Assembly (NCBI RefSeq): GCF_000714815.1
Contig: NZ_JMIH01000023.1
Span: forward strand, 1-64,000
DNA from: Anditalea andensis
GTDB lineage: Bacteria > Bacteroidota > Bacteroidia > Cytophagales > Cyclobacteriaceae
Reading direction: 5' to 3'
Length of the DNA stretch: 64,000 nt
Shown one piece after another: positions 1 to 9,343 of the stretch. The notes under the pieces were generated by a model. The model was not told where the DNA came from. It saw only the letters and a list, made by a program, of their open reading frames with translations, and did not search any database. The translations under genes and the position numbers were made by a program. Numbering within the stretch: position 1 is the first letter of the stretch; each line of letters begins with the position of its first letter.

Positions 1-292
1 ATCTTCTTGCAAACATTTCGGTAAAAAAAAATTTAAATATTTTTAGACCGTATTTGGAGTATTTCAACTTTTTTACCTACCGGACTTTTCCGGTTTGATA
101 TGCTTTTCCTGATTGGGATTGCAAAGGTGAGACATTTTTTTTAACCTGCCAAAACATTTTTCGTATTTTTTTTACTTTAATTTAATTGCTGTTGATAACC
201 ACTAAATTAAATGTAAATAACATGTATATATGTATCTTCTTCACCCTCTCATTTCAAGATTTAAATAGCTTATCTTTTATAAGCTATTATTG
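1..292. other. Gene-free left edge
   Basis: I see no coding region here. The stretch is very AT-rich. It holds one promoter-like element pointing left (listed separately) that resembles the tRNA-Arg promoter, so a gene probably lies beyond the left edge of the window. Confidence 0.5.
122..154 (-). promoter_or_regulatory. Leftward promoter-like element
   Basis: On the minus strand a TTTG box (151-154 region) is followed after about 20 bases by CACCTTTG, one mismatch from the Bacteroidetes -7 box TAnnTTTG. The surrounding bases (112-140) nearly repeat those of the tRNA-Arg promoter (378-407). It would drive a gene off the left end. The call rests on consensus match only. Confidence 0.4.
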
Positions 293-366
293 TGACCTCG
301 TCAGGATTCAAACCTGAAACCTCTTGAGCCGTAATCAAGTGCTCTATTCAATTGAGCTACGAGGCC
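293..366 (-). tRNA. tRNA-Arg (anticodon ACG)
   Basis: The minus strand folds into a full cloverleaf. The acceptor stem is GGCCTCG with CGAGGTC (one G-U pair), and the anticodon stem CTTGA/TCAAG encloses loop TTACGGC, giving anticodon ACG. The T-loop contains TTTGAAT. The discriminator base is A and CCA is not encoded. ACG is normally deaminated to ICG by TadA so that it reads CGU, CGC and CGA. A strong promoter lies just upstream. Confidence 0.96.
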
Positions 367-387
367 AGTTCCCATAAATTGGGATTG

Positions 388-418
388 CAAATGTAGATAC
401 ATTTTTTGTATATGCAAA
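388..418 (-). promoter_or_regulatory. Promoter of tRNA-Arg
   Basis: The minus strand shows TTTG (415-418), exactly 19 bases, then TACATTTG (388-395). This is a perfect match to the Bacteroidetes primary sigma consensus TTTG-N19-TAnnTTTG. The expected transcription start is near 381, about 15 bases before the tRNA. Confidence 0.8.
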
Positions 419-551
419 AGCAAATACACAACAACTTTAAAAATAATTCCATCACAATTCTCTTTTAAGAATTATTAAGACGAAAAAGCACAGGTAATCA
501 GTGAAGATTTCATAATTTAGCCCGTTGAAAATTTAAAGACTATACTCTTTC

Positions 552-1286
552 ATGAAAAGACTTACATTCATTTTGCTAGCAGTACTCATCTCTTCAAACC
601 TACTCGCCCAAGAGAGAGTAAGGACACCGATAGGTGGGAGACCAGATGTAACGGGTGATTTATTTATCGATTTTGGATTAGGCATACTGAATAATAGGCC
701 GGAAGATCTAAGCACCAGGATTCTTGCCTCCCGGACCTTTAATATATATTATCAAAGACCTATACATATAGGACAGAACACAGGGCTGACTTTCAATCCA
801 GGAATAGGGCTAGGATTAGATAAACTATCTTTCCGACATAATAAAATGCTTGTAAACAACCCTGAATTGGGACCAAACTCAAGCAAATTAGTGAACATAA
901 CAGAGGTATATGGACAAAATATAAATATCGAAAGCCATACTCATGCCTTAAATTATATAGATATTCCGTTAGAATTCAGGTATCACTTAAATAAAAATGA
1001 TTACAGCAAAGGCTTTAGGTTTGCGGTAGGTGGGAAGGTAGGTTTTTTATATGATTCCCATTCCAAGGTTTCTTATGAAGACCAGGCTGGTTTATCCAGA
1101 ACTGTAAAAGACAAACAATCACTGGGCTTCAGCCCTATTCGATATGGTGTTTATACCAGAGTAGGTTTTGGTGGATTTAACGTGTGGTCATACTATGGAC
1201 TTAATACCGTATGGAGAGAGGGCCAAGGACCTTTCGGCACCGAAGCGAGTCAGTTTAATTTTGGCGTATCTGTAGCATTGTTTTGA
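552..1286 (+). CDS. Outer-membrane beta-barrel protein (PorT-like)
   Basis: A 244-residue protein with an N-terminal signal peptide (basic MKR, then a hydrophobic run ending LLAQ at about residue 19) and no later hydrophobic helix. The rest alternates short amphipathic strands rich in Gly, Tyr and Phe (for example near IYYQRP, IPLEFRYHL, YGVYTRVGFG) and ends in ...NFGVSVALF, a C-terminal Phe typical of barrels inserted by BamA. It fits the small Bacteroidetes porin-like barrels (PorT/OMP_b-brl type). Its substrate or role cannot be told. It stands alone between tRNA-Arg and a bidirectional terminator. Confidence 0.85.
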   Translation: MKRLTFILLAVLISSNLLAQERVRTPIGGRPDVTGDLFIDFGLGILNNRPEDLSTRILASRTFNIYYQRPIHIGQNTGLTFNPGIGLGLDKLSFRHNKMLVNNPELGPNSSKLVNITEVYGQNINIESHTHALNYIDIPLEFRYHLNKNDYSKGFRFAVGGKVGFLYDSHSKVSYEDQAGLSRTVKDKQSLGFSPIRYGVYTRVGFGGFNVWSYYGLNTVWREGQGPFGTEASQFNFGVSVALF

Positions 1287-1307
1287 TTAATGCAATACAT
1301 AGGAAAT

Positions 1308-1336
1308 AAAAAAAGGAGCAAACGCTCCTTTTTTTA
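1308..1336. terminator. Bidirectional terminator
   Basis: The inverted repeat AAAAAGGAGC-AAAC-GCTCCTTTTT lies between convergent genes and has A and T runs on both sides, so it can act for the barrel gene (+) and the enoyl-CoA hydratase gene (-). Confidence 0.8.
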
Positions 1337-2119
1337 TTTCCCTTTAAAATTAGGTTTTCTCTTTTGCAAAAATGCTGCAACACCCTCCTGAAAATCTAAA
1401 GTACTACCGGCTTTATTTTGATATTGTGCTTCCATTAACAATACATCTGCAAGTGGCATTGAAAGTGATCGACCCAACATTTCTTTAATCAATCCAATAG
1501 CATATGTAGGTGCGGTCCTATAATACGCTATATATTTTAAAACGGTGCTATCAAGCTCCAGCTCCGGCACACTTTCATTTACCAATCCGAGAGCCATTGC
1601 TTCTTTCCCATAAATTTTAGTCCCCATAGTGGCTATCTCAAAGGCTTTAGACGATCCCAATATACGCGGTAAAAAATAAGTGGAGCCGGCATCCATGACC
1701 AAACCTATACTCGTAAAAATCTCAGCCATATAGGCATCATCAGAAGCTACTATAATATCTGCCGCCAAAGCCAAAGAACACCCTGCTCCCGCTGCTACCC
1801 CATTTAACTTGCAGATAATCGGCTTATGAAGGCTTCTCATTTTCAAAATTAATGGATTATATTGCTGTGTAACGATTTCTTCGAAGGGTACTTGCTTCAA
1901 ATCTACTCCTACTGCTTTCAAATCTTGCCCGCTACTAAAAGCCTTCCCCTCCCCTGTCAGCAGCACACATCGTATTTCATCATTAGTTTCAATAGTGGTA
2001 AAAGCATCAAGAAGCTCAGCAAGTAATTCCCTGTTCAATGCATTGTATACTTGAGGACGGTTGAGCTTTAGCTCTACCCAATCGCTATGTCCGGTATAGA
2101 TGATATGGTTATATTTCAT
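1334..2119 (-). CDS. Enoyl-CoA hydratase/isomerase family protein (PaaG-like)
   Basis: A 261-residue crotonase-fold protein of normal length. The CoA-binding oxyanion-hole segments are visible: AFSSGQDLKAVG near residue 60 and NGVAAGAGCSLALAADI near 106-122. In the active-site loop an Asp (GLVMDAGSTYFLPR, about residue 140) occupies the position used by PaaG-type isomerases, rather than the second Glu of true hydratases. It may therefore isomerise an unsaturated or epoxidised acyl-CoA in phenylacetate or fatty-acid breakdown. No other paa genes lie nearby, so the substrate is open. It sits 8 bases after a PAP2-like gene in the rpoN operon. Confidence 0.9.
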   Translation of the reverse strand: MKYNHIIYTGHSDWVELKLNRPQVYNALNRELLAELLDAFTTIETNDEIRCVLLTGEGKAFSSGQDLKAVGVDLKQVPFEEIVTQQYNPLILKMRSLHKPIICKLNGVAAGAGCSLALAADIIVASDDAYMAEIFTSIGLVMDAGSTYFLPRILGSSKAFEIATMGTKIYGKEAMALGLVNESVPELELDSTVLKYIAYYRTAPTYAIGLIKEMLGRSLSMPLADVLLMEAQYQNKAGSTLDFQEGVAAFLQKRKPNFKGK

Positions 2120-2127
2120 ACACTATT

Positions 2128-2751
2128 TCAGATGATGAGAAAATAATAGAAAGACAAGAAACAGATCGAAAATCCTAATATAAAACCAGCTAATACTTCA
2201 ATGGGCCTATGGGCATTCAGATATAATCTTGAAGACATCACTGCTCCACAAATAATTATGGAAAATATAAGCGGGTATAAGAGGTTTTCAGAGTTATACT
2301 TTAAATTTAACACAATTACGATGGCCAGCATCCCTGCCAGTCCTGTAGTATGGGCACTTATTTTCCAGAAGTAAGTTATCAAAGTCAAAACAACCAGGCA
2401 AGCAGTAATCACGGAAAGTGTATATCCCAATAAAGGGTCAAAATCCAATCTCGCAATAAAGAAATAAGTGGTGATAAGATAAAACAATGTAACCATGGAA
2501 AATGGAAACATCCTATCCTTAATCGTCCGCATGTGCATACTTTCAATAGTATGCGTTAACCTCATCCCTATCACGCTAATCAAAGGGATCAATAAAGTAG
2601 TAGCCATAACCAAAAACATTACTGAACCCTTGACACTTTTAGGCACTGATGTAGCTTCCGGTATCACATAAAATAACAAAGCAAATATGATCGTAGGAAT
2701 CAATAAAGGCTGAAAGATAATTGAAAGTGCTAATGATAAACTCCTGTACAC
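2128..2751 (-). CDS. PAP2-like integral membrane protein
   Basis: A 207-residue protein with about six transmembrane helices. It resembles the PAP2 (lipid phosphatase) fold. Near residue 131 is WKISAH, where active enzymes have PSGH, and near 173 is SRLYLNAHRPIE, which keeps the spacing of the SRx5Hx3D motif but with Glu for Asp. The Ser-Arg and both His are kept, so activity is possible but altered. The substrate is unknown. It lies 2 bases after the rpoN stop and is probably co-transcribed with rpoN. Confidence 0.8.
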   Translation of the reverse strand: MYRSLSLALSIIFQPLLIPTIIFALLFYVIPEATSVPKSVKGSVMFLVMATTLLIPLISVIGMRLTHTIESMHMRTIKDRMFPFSMVTLFYLITTYFFIARLDFDPLLGYTLSVITACLVVLTLITYFWKISAHTTGLAGMLAIVIVLNLKYNSENLLYPLIFSIIICGAVMSSRLYLNAHRPIEVLAGFILGFSICFLSFYYFLII

Positions 2752-2753
2752 TG

Positions 2754-4205
2754 TTACAATTCTTTTCTAAGCCTGGCTACTGGAATCTGGAGTTGCTCAC
2801 GATATTTAGCTACCGTCCTTCTCGCAATATTATATCCCTTATTGTTAAGCAGCTTCACCAGTTTGTCATCGGAAAGCGGCTTACGCTTGTCTTCAGCATC
2901 TACCATTTTATGTAACACACTTTTCACTTCGCGATTACTCACATCTTCACCTCCATCAGTGGCTATGCCTTCCGAAAAGAAATATTTTAACGGAAACACG
3001 CCAAATTCTGTTTGTATGGCTTTACTATTGGCCACCCTCGATACAGTAGAAATATCCATATCTATTTTTTCTGCAATATCTTTAAGGATCATGGGCCTGA
3101 GTTTGGCTTCATCTCCTTCTAGAAAAAATTCATATTGATAATCCAGTATAGCCTGCATGGTTTTTAAAAGTGTATGCTGCCTCTGTTTTATGGCATCTAT
3201 AAACCATTTAGCAGCATCCAGCTTTTGTTTTACAAAAGTTACTGTTTCTTTTAATTTCTTGTCTTTTTTATCACTTTTATCATAGGCGTCAAACATATCT
3301 GTATAAGACCTGCTCACCCTTAGATCCGGTGCATTTTTTGAGTTTAGGCTAATTTCAAATTTTCCGTTCACCATATTCAAAATAAAATCCGGTATGACAT
3401 ATTGGGTTTTCATCAGTCCTTCAGATACTCCACCTGGCTTAGGGTTTAATCTTGTGATCATATGGATCACCTCCTTAAGCTTGAGTTCATCTATGTTGCA
3501 TTTTTTTAGGATTTTATCATAGTGTTTTTTTGTAAATTCATCAAAACAGTTGGCAATGACATTTATGGCAACCTGGACAGTTTCATCTTCAGGATGCTCC
3601 TTTCTTTCTAACTGGATGATCAGGCATTCCTGAAGGTTTCTAGCAGCTATACCTGCCGGATCAAAATTTTGAATCTTTCTCAAAACCTCTTCCACTTCAT
3701 CCAGGTCTGTTTCTATGTTTTGACTAAAGGCCAAATCATTGATAATAGCCTCTAAGTCCCTCCTTATATATCCATCATTTTCTATACTGCCTATAAGCTG
3801 TTGTCCGATTTTTTTTTGATTTTCATCTAGCTTCAGAAAGTTAAGTTGGGAAATCAACTGTTCATGTAAAGATATCCCATTGGAGAGTGGCATTTCACGG
3901 TCTTCATCATCGGGGTTATAATTTCCATCGCCTTGCATTTTATAGCCACCATAGTCATCACCAAGATAATCATCCAGGTTTAATTCCTTTTCCTCCTTTA
4001 CTATTTCGTTTTCGAAGGGTTCCAGATCATCAGGACCAGTATCTCCGTCATCCTCTTTACCCTCTTCCAGAGCGGGATTGACTTCCAACTCTTCTTCTAC
4101 CCGCGCATCTAGTTCAGCAGTAGGAACTTGAAGCAGTTTTATAAATTGTATCTGCTGTGGAGACAGCTTTTGAGAAAGTATCTGATTTAAATTCAGTTTC
4201 TGCAT
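2754..4205 (-). CDS. rpoN: RNA polymerase sigma-54 factor RpoN
   Basis: A 483-residue protein with the full sigma-54 layout. The Gln/Leu-rich region I (LSPQQIQFIKLLQVPTAEL, residues 14-32) contacts AAA+ activators. A long acidic region II spans about 45-105. The core-binding and helix-turn-helix domains follow, and the RpoN box ARRTVAKYRE (about 461-470) reads the -24 element. It directs RNA polymerase to -24/-12 promoters that need enhancer-binding activators. No activator gene of that type is in this window. It is divergent from asnS with 195 bases between, and heads a leftward operon with the PAP2-like and enoyl-CoA hydratase genes. Confidence 0.97.
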   Translation of the reverse strand: MQKLNLNQILSQKLSPQQIQFIKLLQVPTAELDARVEEELEVNPALEEGKEDDGDTGPDDLEPFENEIVKEEKELNLDDYLGDDYGGYKMQGDGNYNPDDEDREMPLSNGISLHEQLISQLNFLKLDENQKKIGQQLIGSIENDGYIRRDLEAIINDLAFSQNIETDLDEVEEVLRKIQNFDPAGIAARNLQECLIIQLERKEHPEDETVQVAINVIANCFDEFTKKHYDKILKKCNIDELKLKEVIHMITRLNPKPGGVSEGLMKTQYVIPDFILNMVNGKFEISLNSKNAPDLRVSRSYTDMFDAYDKSDKKDKKLKETVTFVKQKLDAAKWFIDAIKQRQHTLLKTMQAILDYQYEFFLEGDEAKLRPMILKDIAEKIDMDISTVSRVANSKAIQTEFGVFPLKYFFSEGIATDGGEDVSNREVKSVLHKMVDAEDKRKPLSDDKLVKLLNNKGYNIARRTVAKYREQLQIPVARLRKEL

Positions 4206-4400
4206 ATTCTAATGCCCTATTGAAGTTATTTGAAAATTGGTCCGTACATTCGAAGTCATTACTTCAATTTTATAATTGCAAATTTATGAAATTACGGCAA
4301 AATTTTGATAAAAAGGTTATTATATCGTTTTTTTGCATTCCATTTAAGCAAAGATAAGTACTAAATTAGAAAGGATAGGAAATTTTAAATAAAATACCAG

Positions 4401-5852
4401 ATGGCATTTAATAAAAGAGTGAAAATAAAACACCTGCTAGAAAGCGGAAAAGTAGGGGAACAGATCATCCTTATGGGTTGGGTGAGAACCAAACGAAGCA
4501 ATAAAAACGTATCCTTTATAGCACTAAATGATGGAAGTTCCATAAATAACTATCAGATAGTAGCAGATCCAGCAATCATATCAGAAGATATATTGAAAAG
4601 TATTACCACAGGGGCATGTATAAAAGTAACCGGTGAGGTAGTCGCATCCCAAGGAACCGGGCAATCCACCGAAGTTCAGGCCTCTGGTATAGCCATTCTG
4701 GGAGAAGCTGACCCAGAAAAATTCCCACTCCAGCCCAAGAAGCACAGCTTGGAATTCCTAAGAGAAATAGCCCATTTAAGGATGAGGACCAATACATTCG
4801 GAGCTGTTTTTAGAGTTAGGCATGCTCTGGCTTTTGCAGTACACCAATATTTTAACGACAAAGGTTTCTTTTATATTCATACACCTATTATAACTGCTTC
4901 AGATGCCGAAGGAGCTGGAGAAACTTTTAAGGTGACCACACTGGACATAAAAAACCCTCCCCTTACTGATAAAGGGACCATTGATTATAAACAAGATTTC
5001 TTTGAAAGGGAAACAAACCTTACTGTCTCTGGGCAACTCGAAGGAGAACTGGCAGCCATGGCACTTTCAGAGATATATACATTTGGCCCCACTTTCCGTG
5101 CTGAAAATTCCAATACAACAAGACACCTTGCGGAATTTTGGATGATCGAACCTGAAATGGCTTTCTATGATGCAGAGGATAACCAGGATTTGGCAGAAGA
5201 TTTTCTACAGAAAGTAATCTCCTATGCCCTATCAAACTGCGCTGATGACTTGGAATTTTTAGATAAAAGGGCAGCTGAGGAAGATGCTACAAAAAAAGCT
5301 GAACAAAGAAGCGAAATGGGGTTATTACAAAGATTAAAATTTGTCACAGAAAACCGATTTGAGAGGATCACTTATACCCAGGCCATTGACATACTCAAAA
5401 ATTCTACCCCTAATAAAAAGAAAAAATTCAATTACCTTATCGACAACTGGGGAGTGGACCTCCAATCAGAGCACGAGAGATATTTGGTAGAAAAACATTT
5501 CAAAAAGCCAGTTATACTGACTGATTATCCAAAGGAAATAAAATCCTTTTATATGAGGCAAAATGATGACGGCAAAACAGTAGCCGCTATGGATATCTTA
5601 TTCCCCGGGATAGGAGAGATAGTGGGAGGTAGCCAAAGAGAAGAAAGGCTTGAAAATCTGAACCAAAGAATGGACGAACTGAACATCCCCAAAGACGAAA
5701 TGTGGTGGTATTTAGAAACACGGAAATTTGGTACCGCTCCCCATGCTGGTTTTGGCCTGGGATTTGAAAGACTAGTACAGTTCGTCACCGGTATGGGTAA
5801 TATCAGAGATGTGATAGCTTTCCCACGCACTCCCGGAAATGCAGAGTTTTAA
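4401..5852 (+). CDS. asnS: Asparaginyl-tRNA synthetase
   Basis: A 483-residue class IIb synthetase that charges tRNA-Asn with asparagine in the cytoplasm. The N-terminal OB-fold anticodon-binding domain (about 14-110, with [21 protein letters not shown]) is followed by the catalytic core: motif 2 around [26 protein letters not shown] and motif 3 at [15 protein letters not shown] near the C-terminus. Length is normal. It is a single-gene unit closed by a hairpin terminator. Confidence 0.97.
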   Translation: MAFNKRVKIKHLLESGKVGEQIILMGWVRTKRSNKNVSFIALNDGSSINNYQIVADPAIISEDILKSITTGACIKVTGEVVASQGTGQSTEVQASGIAILGEADPEKFPLQPKKHSLEFLREIAHLRMRTNTFGAVFRVRHALAFAVHQYFNDKGFFYIHTPIITASDAEGAGETFKVTTLDIKNPPLTDKGTIDYKQDFFERETNLTVSGQLEGELAAMALSEIYTFGPTFRAENSNTTRHLAEFWMIEPEMAFYDAEDNQDLAEDFLQKVISYALSNCADDLEFLDKRAAEEDATKKAEQRSEMGLLQRLKFVTENRFERITYTQAIDILKNSTPNKKKKFNYLIDNWGVDLQSEHERYLVEKHFKKPVILTDYPKEIKSFYMRQNDDGKTVAAMDILFPGIGEIVGGSQREERLENLNQRMDELNIPKDEMWWYLETRKFGTAPHAGFGLGFERLVQFVTGMGNIRDVIAFPRTPGNAEF

Positions 5853-5861
5853 AGATATATA

Positions 5862-5893
5862 GCCCTAAAGGATAAATACTTTAGGGCATTTTT
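5862..5893 (+). terminator. Rho-independent terminator of asnS
   Basis: Stem GCCCTAAAG / CTTTAGGGC with an 8-base loop is followed by ATTTTT, starting 10 bases after the asnS stop. Confidence 0.85.
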
Positions 5894-5916
5894 CTTACCA
5901 AGGATGTCAATATAAA

Positions 5917-6369
5917 ATGGAAAAATTTTTAAAATTGCTTAAAATTGAAACCTTAGGAGGTCTGATTATTAGATTTTCCTTAGCTGGACTCTTACTTTTT
6001 GGAGGTTTTTCAAAATTCACTCTTATTGGTGCGGAAGGCTACAGTCTACAGGGCGCTATATTGATGGCTGCTATAGAAACTATAAGTAGTTTCGGTATCT
6101 TGTATCATTTTAAAAACCCCATCATGGGTATAATTGGAGGCTTACTGGCCTTGGTCAGTGTCATCATCAGATTTGTATTTACGCTATATTGGTTGAGAAC
6201 TGAAATTGGAAGCATTAATTCCTTATTTGAATCTTTTAATATCATGACCCTTGTGTTTAATAACGGCATGTTTCATATTTTTCTTTTAATAGGCGCTTCA
6301 ATATACTGCACTGGCAATAGTTATAAACACTATATCACTAATAGACTCACACAACCCTGGCCTAAATAA
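5917..6369 (+). CDS. Small membrane protein, DoxX/DUF417-like
   Basis: A 150-residue protein with four predicted transmembrane helices (about 13-33, 45-65, 70-95, 115-135). The segment GGFSKFTLIGAEGYSLQG after helix 1 resembles the KFT..EAEGI signature of the DUF417/YkgB branch of the DoxX superfamily. These are inner-membrane proteins of poorly known role, sometimes linked to stress or thiol redox. It starts 24 bases after the asnS terminator and stands alone. The family assignment is moderate. Confidence 0.7.
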   Translation: MEKFLKLLKIETLGGLIIRFSLAGLLLFGGFSKFTLIGAEGYSLQGAILMAAIETISSFGILYHFKNPIMGIIGGLLALVSVIIRFVFTLYWLRTEIGSINSLFESFNIMTLVFNNGMFHIFLLIGASIYCTGNSYKHYITNRLTQPWPK

Positions 6370-6487
6370 CTGACCTTAATCATCATTTGAAAATTAATCA
6401 GAGTATATATTCCCTATATTGCTGAGAATTTTAGACTCAGTTCATTATTACCGAATATACCAGTATGAAATTTTTTATACCCTTAAT

Positions 6488-7996
6488 TTAAAAATTCCCG
6501 GCAGAATGATTGAGAACATAAAATGTTTCAGGAATCTTATCTATAATATCTGTGGCAATAGTGCCGTGCAATTTATTAACTGAAGCCAACTGACCGGCAA
6601 GTCCGTGATGGTATACACCGCATATAGCCGCATTTTCAGCGCTGTACCCCTGTCCAATAAAAGAGGTTAATATACCGGTGAGGACATCACCCGTACCACC
6701 AGTAGCAAGATATTTTGTACCTGTAGAATTAAAGTACATCCTGCCATCAGGCATACATATAGTAGTATTTGGACCTTTTAAGATCAATATACATTTATGA
6801 ACGGCACAGAAATCTATAGCTTTTTTTAATCTATCTGTATGATCAATACATTTACCCACCAACCGCTCAAATTCCATTACATGTGGCGTAAGTATCATAT
6901 TGTCCCTGATGAGATCCTTTATTTCTTCATTTTGTGCAATAATATTTATAGCATCAGCATCTATAACAATGTTTTTTTTATATCTGCTCATTAGCTTTTG
7001 AAGCACTTCAGCAGATTTAATATCTGTACCTTTACCAGGCCCTATACCAATAGCGTCAAACCGTTCCATATTCTCAGGTAAGGCATCTATAATATATTCA
7101 TTATTTGAGATTTCTACCATCACTTCAGGCAAGGATGCCTGTAATATATTAAGACCACATTTAGGTACAAACGCTGATACAAGTCCACTTCCTGTTCTTA
7201 AAGCTCCTTTTGAGGCCATATACACCGCACCAACTTTTCCTAAACTACCCCCGATAAGCATAACTTTACCATAATCCCCTTTATGGCTAGCCCTATGATA
7301 TTTTTTATGCCTAATTTTTATATCCTCAGGTTCAAGATAAAACTGTTTTGATTCAAACTCTTTAAAATAAGACTGATCAATACCGATATCCAGAATGACC
7401 AATTCACCAATATTATGACCATGCTCCGGAAACATAAGAGAAAGTTTTGGGAATTGAAAACTCACAGTAAAGTCCGCAGAAAATGCTTCTCCCTCTAATA
7501 CAGTATCCGAAGGTAAACCAGATGGTACATCTACCGCTATTTTTACAGCCTTCAAATTACTTAGATATTGGACGATCCCAAGAAGTTGGCCTTCTAATGG
7601 TTTATTAATGCCTACGCCCAATAAAGCATCTATTACTATATCTGTTTCTAATTTTTTTAAATCAAAATCGTTTAAGTGTTTAGTGACTATGTTAGAGGGT
7701 AGAATTCTAAGATTGGATTTAAAATCAGATGATGCATTATCAGCATCTCCATATAAAAAAACACAAATTTTGTAACCCTGTCTGAAAAGCATTCTGGCTA
7801 TTGCGAGGCCATCTCCCCCATTATTACCAATACCGCAGAATATAGCGATGGTTTTCTTCCTGTCGAACTGCTTCATATACCATTCACAAAATGCTTCGGC
7901 CGCCTTTTCCATTAATTCAAATGAAAGAATGCCTTTGGCCTTAATGTATTTAAGATCTAATTTATTAACGTCTTTACCAGAAATGATTTTGAGCAT
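6488..7996 (-). CDS. nnrD: Bifunctional NAD(P)H-hydrate epimerase / dehydratase
   Basis: A 502-residue fusion that repairs hydrated NADH and NADPH. The N-terminal YjeF epimerase domain (about 1-215) has FCGIGNNGGDGLAIAR (near 53-68), DALLGVG and VDVPSGLPSDT. The C-terminal ribokinase-like dehydratase domain (about 235-495) has KGDYGKVMLIGGS, IGIGPGKG, LTPHVMEFERL and the nucleotide-binding GTGDVLTG. Length matches the usual NnrE-NnrD fusion. It is monocistronic on the minus strand. Confidence 0.95.
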   Translation of the reverse strand: MLKIISGKDVNKLDLKYIKAKGILSFELMEKAAEAFCEWYMKQFDRKKTIAIFCGIGNNGGDGLAIARMLFRQGYKICVFLYGDADNASSDFKSNLRILPSNIVTKHLNDFDLKKLETDIVIDALLGVGINKPLEGQLLGIVQYLSNLKAVKIAVDVPSGLPSDTVLEGEAFSADFTVSFQFPKLSLMFPEHGHNIGELVILDIGIDQSYFKEFESKQFYLEPEDIKIRHKKYHRASHKGDYGKVMLIGGSLGKVGAVYMASKGALRTGSGLVSAFVPKCGLNILQASLPEVMVEISNNEYIIDALPENMERFDAIGIGPGKGTDIKSAEVLQKLMSRYKKNIVIDADAINIIAQNEEIKDLIRDNMILTPHVMEFERLVGKCIDHTDRLKKAIDFCAVHKCILILKGPNTTICMPDGRMYFNSTGTKYLATGGTGDVLTGILTSFIGQGYSAENAAICGVYHHGLAGQLASVNKLHGTIATDIIDKIPETFYVLNHSAGNF

Positions 7997-8189
7997 ATGA
8001 ATGTATATATTAAGCTGTTAATTATCCGTAATAATGGATCTTTGGCATAAAATCAAAAAATGATCCAAAAAAAATATTAATAATTTTAGATCGTTTATAA
8101 GAATTTAAAATATCAAAGAAGTCAGGGTATCATTAAATATAAAAACAAATTTCTATCTATTAAAACCTTTATATCAATAATAAACAAAA

Positions 8190-8220
8190 AAAGCCTTTCA
8201 AAATAGAAAGGCTTTATTTG
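8190..8220 (-). terminator. Terminator of the exb operon
   Basis: Inverted repeat AAAGCCTTTC-AAAATA-GAAAGGCTTT lies 24 bases after the stop of the last exbD gene. On the minus strand the stem is followed by a T-rich tail (TTTTTTTGTTTA). Confidence 0.8.
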
Positions 8221-8238
8221 TTTATTAAAATGTTACAA

Positions 8239-8700
8239 TTAATCTTCCAGTCTACCAACTGAAGCGTAAAGTACCCGCCTGGCATCTACTTCCCGCAATT
8301 CAAATTGTATATCACTTATAGGTCCCATTTTTACTTCTCTATCTGCTTTAAGAGAAATAGTAATTTGTTCTCTCTCCGCTTCTGAAAGTTTATCTTTTTC
8401 CTGATTAACCCATAGAATGATATCGTTAGTACCGATCAGAACATCATTAGCTTGGATCCTAGGTTCAGTACCATATCTGGCCGGTTCTTTTGGCCTACCA
8501 ATATAAAGATAAGATATCAAACTCTTTTTTTCCAATTTCTGAAGTTGGGTAGCTTGTGGAATTCGCTGCTCCACCAGTATGGTTTGTTCTCTCAAAACGG
8601 TGGTAACCATGAAGAAGAACAAAAGCATAAAGATAATATCAGGCAAAGCAGAGGTGGGAATATTTTCCTTTACCTTATTTTTCTTTTTAAACTTTGCCAT
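8239..8700 (-). CDS. exbD: ExbD/TolR-type biopolymer transport protein (second copy)
   Basis: A 153-residue protein with a short basic N-terminus, one transmembrane helix (about 22-42) and a periplasmic domain. The helix begins TSALPDIIFMLLFFF; Asp21 matches the proton-carrying Asp of ExbD. I start it at MAKFKKK, next to the previous exbD gene; the longer upstream frame (to 8793) would overlap that gene by 92 bases and has an unrelated leader. It is the last gene of the exbB-exbD-exbD operon and should pair with ExbB to energise TonB or a gliding-type motor. Confidence 0.92.
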   Translation of the reverse strand: MAKFKKKNKVKENIPTSALPDIIFMLLFFFMVTTVLREQTILVEQRIPQATQLQKLEKKSLISYLYIGRPKEPARYGTEPRIQANDVLIGTNDIILWVNQEKDKLSEAEREQITISLKADREVKMGPISDIQFELREVDARRVLYASVGRLED

Positions 8701-8701
8701 A

Positions 8702-9343
8702 TTATTGTCCTCCGATTTTATCTGGTTCTGCGATAGAAATAGCCATAGGCATACCTTCTTTTCCTCTATCTTGTAATTCTTTCTCGGAAGCATTCCTTCC
8801 TGAAAGTGCTCTGTATTGCTCAGCTGTAATTCCTACACGCTCTGCATAGATTTCAAAATAAGCCCTCTTAGCTATATCCAATACCTCTAGATATCTTTCA
8901 TAGCTTGTTCCACGGTTAGTCTTGATAGATATAACCGCGCCACCTGCAGCAGGATGATCTGAAGAAGCAGGATCCCTTTCAGCACGATTTCTAAGAGAAG
9001 CAGGAAGACTATTAAATAGCGCTTGACCGGCTTCATCTGGGTTACCGAAGTTTAAAAGAAAGGTCTTGATTTCCTCTGTCAAGCCTACCGTATTGTCTCT
9101 AAATTCCCCTTCTACCAAGAGCTGATCATTGGCATTTACAAGAATGTTAAAGATGTTCCGCTTGTTCAGCTTAATTTCAGGCTGTTCTTGATTAGGATCT
9201 TGCTTAGGAGGTAATACGTTTAGTATCCCTTTATCCGAAGCAATTGTCGTCGTGACCAGGAAGAAGATAAGGAGCAAGAAGGCGATATCCGCCATGGATC
9301 CTGCATTCACTTCCTGTGCCATTCTACCTTTCGATCTTGCCAT
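8702..9343 (-). CDS. exbD: ExbD/TolR-type biopolymer transport protein (first copy)
   Basis: A 213-residue protein, longer than the second copy because of a larger periplasmic domain. The N-terminal signature NAGSMADIAFLLLIFFLVTTT carries Asp19, the expected proton-binding residue in the single transmembrane helix. The periplasmic part has a low-complexity insert (about 115-135) before the C-terminal ...YFEIYAERVGITAEQYRALS. It overlaps the upstream small membrane-protein gene by one base and ends one base before the second exbD, so translation is probably coupled. Bacteroidetes often carry two ExbD-like proteins per ExbB. Confidence 0.93.
   Translation of the reverse strand: MARSKGRMAQEVNAGSMADIAFLLLIFFLVTTTIASDKGILNVLPPKQDPNQEQPEIKLNKRNIFNILVNANDQLLVEGEFRDNTVGLTEEIKTFLLNFGNPDEAGQALFNSLPASLRNRAERDPASSDHPAAGGAVISIKTNRGTSYERYLEVLDIAKRAYFEIYAERVGITAEQYRALSGRNASEKELQDRGKEGMPMAISIAEPDKIGGQ

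Noticed and set aside
8239-8793. Longer form of the second ExbD starting at 8793
   Set aside because: The extra 31 residues overlap the first exbD gene and look unrelated to ExbD; MAKFKKK at 8700 gives the normal start.
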